DNA from: a virus
Strand: one strand, 5' to 3'
Length of the DNA stretch: 32,786 nucleotides
IMG/VR virus record: IMGVR_UViG_3300024520_000308
Coordinates: 1 to 32,786 of that record
In this document: positions 31,635-32,786 of the stretch, piece after piece
Layout of the letters: each line of letters starts with the position of its first letter
How positions within the stretch are numbered: the first letter of the stretch is position 1
The notes under the pieces: model-generated
Databases searched by the model: none
Seen by the model: only the letters and a program-made list of their open reading frames with translations
What the model was told of the DNA's origin: nothing
Made by a program: the position numbers and the translations under genes

Positions 31635-32213
31635 TTATATTCCAGTTGTGTTATTCATGAGGTGACCAACATTAAACTTGACGACAACATCAGTGTAACT
31701 ATCACCAACAGCAGAGTTCGGTCCATCAACGAATTGAATAATACGAACTGGTAGCGTGTTAGTGGTAGCTGCAGTAGAAATATCGACAGCGTTTTTGCTA
31801 GTACCTATAGAGGTGGAGCCTGCTGTTTGAATAACCGCACAATTAGTTCCCAATACAGCTTGAGCGGCAGAGCCGTCACATTGCATTTGGAAAGTAATAT
31901 CTGGGTCATCCATAACATAAGCTACGGCATCTGAAGCAGAAGTAGATGCGGGCCATTGTTGGTTAAAGGTCTTTTGATTAGTACTTGGATCGGTGTAAGC
32001 ACATCCGACAAAAATACCAATTGGAGTCAAAGTAGCTGTACCAGAGTCTTTTTCGACAGTACCGGCAGTAACTAATTTAACAAAGTCGCCATAAAAAATA
32101 CCAGTGCCATAAGCACTCGCAATTTTATAGTGACGAACTTTTCCGCTAAAAGAACCATTACAACTAAGTCCAGCTTGTGGCATAGCACCGTAAGGTGTTG
32201 CACTACTAGGCAT
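31635..32213 (-). CDS. Structural protein upstream of the capsid gene (192 aa)
   Basis: A beta-rich protein: GLSCNGSFSGKVRHYKIASA, YGTGIFYGDFVKLVTAGTVE, ATLTPIGIFVGCAYTDPSTN, AVAYVMDDPDITFQMQCDGS and VRIIQFVDGPNSAVGDSYTD. The (H/Q)YKIASxYxTxIFxGDxV pattern is one I recall immediately upstream of capsid genes in marine phages. It is probably a capsid-associated or decoration protein. It is 12 nt from the capsid gene and 57 nt from the next upstream gene, within which nothing else was seen. Confidence 0.72.
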   Translation of the reverse strand: MPSSATPYGAMPQAGLSCNGSFSGKVRHYKIASAYGTGIFYGDFVKLVTAGTVEKDSGTATLTPIGIFVGCAYTDPSTNQKTFNQQWPASTSASDAVAYVMDDPDITFQMQCDGSAAQAVLGTNCAVIQTAGSTSIGTSKNAVDISTAATTNTLPVRIIQFVDGPNSAVGDSYTDVVVKFNVGHLMNNTTGI

Positions 32214-32270
32214 AATAGCCTCCCTATTTACATCACAAAGTTAAAATTCATAACCCCATGAAATAATAAA

Positions 32271-32735
32271 TTACTTCTTGGAGTTACTCCCGAAAGTAAC
32301 CCTAGACTGCCTTTCCGGTTGAAGCATAGGCATTCTTGGATCATTTTCTCTAAGGTAATTATTATCAATGCCACTCATCTGTTGATCAGCCATGTTATCG
32401 TAATATTCTTTACGATCTCTAACCATTTCAACAGGGGCTTTACATAATAATAACCCACCAACTTCAATTGCACCTTCATTTGCCCAGCGTGAGTTTTCAT
32501 CCGTAAGTATTTTCAACTTAGGTTGTGACTCAGCAGTGACGACCTCCCAGCCTTCTCTAAACTTACTGGAAACATTAGTGTTATCTGGGTTACCAATCAT
32601 GCTGGTACGAACCCATCTAAACACCCATCCTTCCTCTGGTTCAGGGTCAGGTAGTACATTTGGTGGTGACCACGACTTCTTTCGTTGTGTGGTTTTTCGA
32701 TTATACTCCTCTCTTGGAGTGCGCTCTTCAGACAT
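32271..32735 (-). CDS. Protein in the scaffold position (154 aa)
   Basis: A charged protein: SEERTPREEYNRKTTQRKKS, PPNVLPDPEPEEGWVFRWVR, SKFREGWEVVTAESQP, GGLLLCKAPVEMVRDRKEYY and MPMLQPERQSRVTFGSNSKK. Proteins with the GWVFRWVRTS ... REGWEVV ... LCKxPxEMVRxRxEYY pattern lie just before capsid genes in marine phages. A scaffold or assembly role is inferred from position and the charged ends. GAGG lies upstream of the ATG. It is 11 nt downstream of a truncated gene. Confidence 0.68.
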   Translation of the reverse strand: MSEERTPREEYNRKTTQRKKSWSPPNVLPDPEPEEGWVFRWVRTSMIGNPDNTNVSSKFREGWEVVTAESQPKLKILTDENSRWANEGAIEVGGLLLCKAPVEMVRDRKEYYDNMADQQMSGIDNNYLRENDPRMPMLQPERQSRVTFGSNSKK

Positions 32736-32746
32736 ATAAATATCCT

Positions 32747-32786
32747 CTAGTTATTTGCAGACATATCCTTAACCAATTGGTTAGCA
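32747..32786 (-). CDS. C-terminal end of an upstream gene (truncated by the window)
   Basis: Read leftward the last twelve codons give ANQLVKDMSANN and a TAG stop at 32749-32747, 11 nt before the next gene's ATG. In the usual gene order the missing gene would be portal or another head gene, but too little is visible to say. Confidence 0.4.
   Translation of the reverse strand, partial: ANQLVKDMSANN

Overview
The window looks like the late, virion-structure part of a marine tailed bacteriophage genome. It is visibly A+T-rich and almost completely coding. Nearly every gene is on the minus strand and transcribed right to left, with neighbours joined by TAATG or ATGA stop/start overlaps or short gaps. 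The protein set (Mu gpT-like major capsid protein, adaptor-type connector proteins, stabilisation-like tail protein, Gly/Ala-rich internal virion proteins, NTAVG-repeat fibre with an S74 chaperone domain, tiny basic proteins) matches what I remember of uncultured marine podovirus-like genomes. Morphology and host are inferences. No terminase, complete portal, integrase, polymerase, endolysin or tRNA gene is visible.

Layout in transcription order (right to left). At 32747-32786 is the last dozen codons of an upstream gene. At 29.2-32.7 kb is the head module: scaffold-position protein, pre-capsid structural protein, major capsid protein (30717-31622), a terminator and stem-loop, two decoration-type proteins and two small basic proteins. 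At 26.0-29.2 kb are connector genes (231 aa and 208 aa adaptors), a zinc-ribbon protein, a Rossmann-like protein and small conserved proteins. At 21.7-26.0 kb are the repeat-built fibre genes: a 277 aa protein with about ten 21-22 aa repeats and a 1052 aa fibre with about 44 17-aa YadA-head-like repeats plus an S74 self-cleaving chaperone. At 20.3-21.7 kb are a 2OG-Fe(II) oxygenase, a small coiled-coil/membrane protein and a thermonuclease. At 16.8-20.3 kb are two proteins with Sec signal peptides: an Asn/Thr-repeat protein and a nidogen-like, Glu/Tyr-rich 796 aa protein. At 15.8-16.8 kb are four very basic small proteins. At 14.4-15.8 kb are four small genes, three with membrane segments and holin-like features. 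At 1.0-14.4 kb are the stabilisation-like tail protein, two small structural proteins, four Gln/Gly-rich tail or ejection proteins, a GNAT-like protein and a 1393 aa polyvalent ejection-type protein.

At the far left, a 5'-truncated beta-class DNA methyltransferase is the only plus-strand gene. It converges on the end of the structural operon across a 311 bp gap (731-1041), the only long non-coding stretch. That gap holds three AAATATTTT motifs exactly 35 bp apart (and a fourth further on), a long hairpin, and short sequences nearly identical to parts of the fibre gene, the Asn/Thr-repeat gene and a small tail gene, in both orientations. It is the least explained part of the window.

Two small genes (14866-15039 and 16628-16789) were read directly from the sequence. 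Family names come from motif recognition and memory, not from searches.
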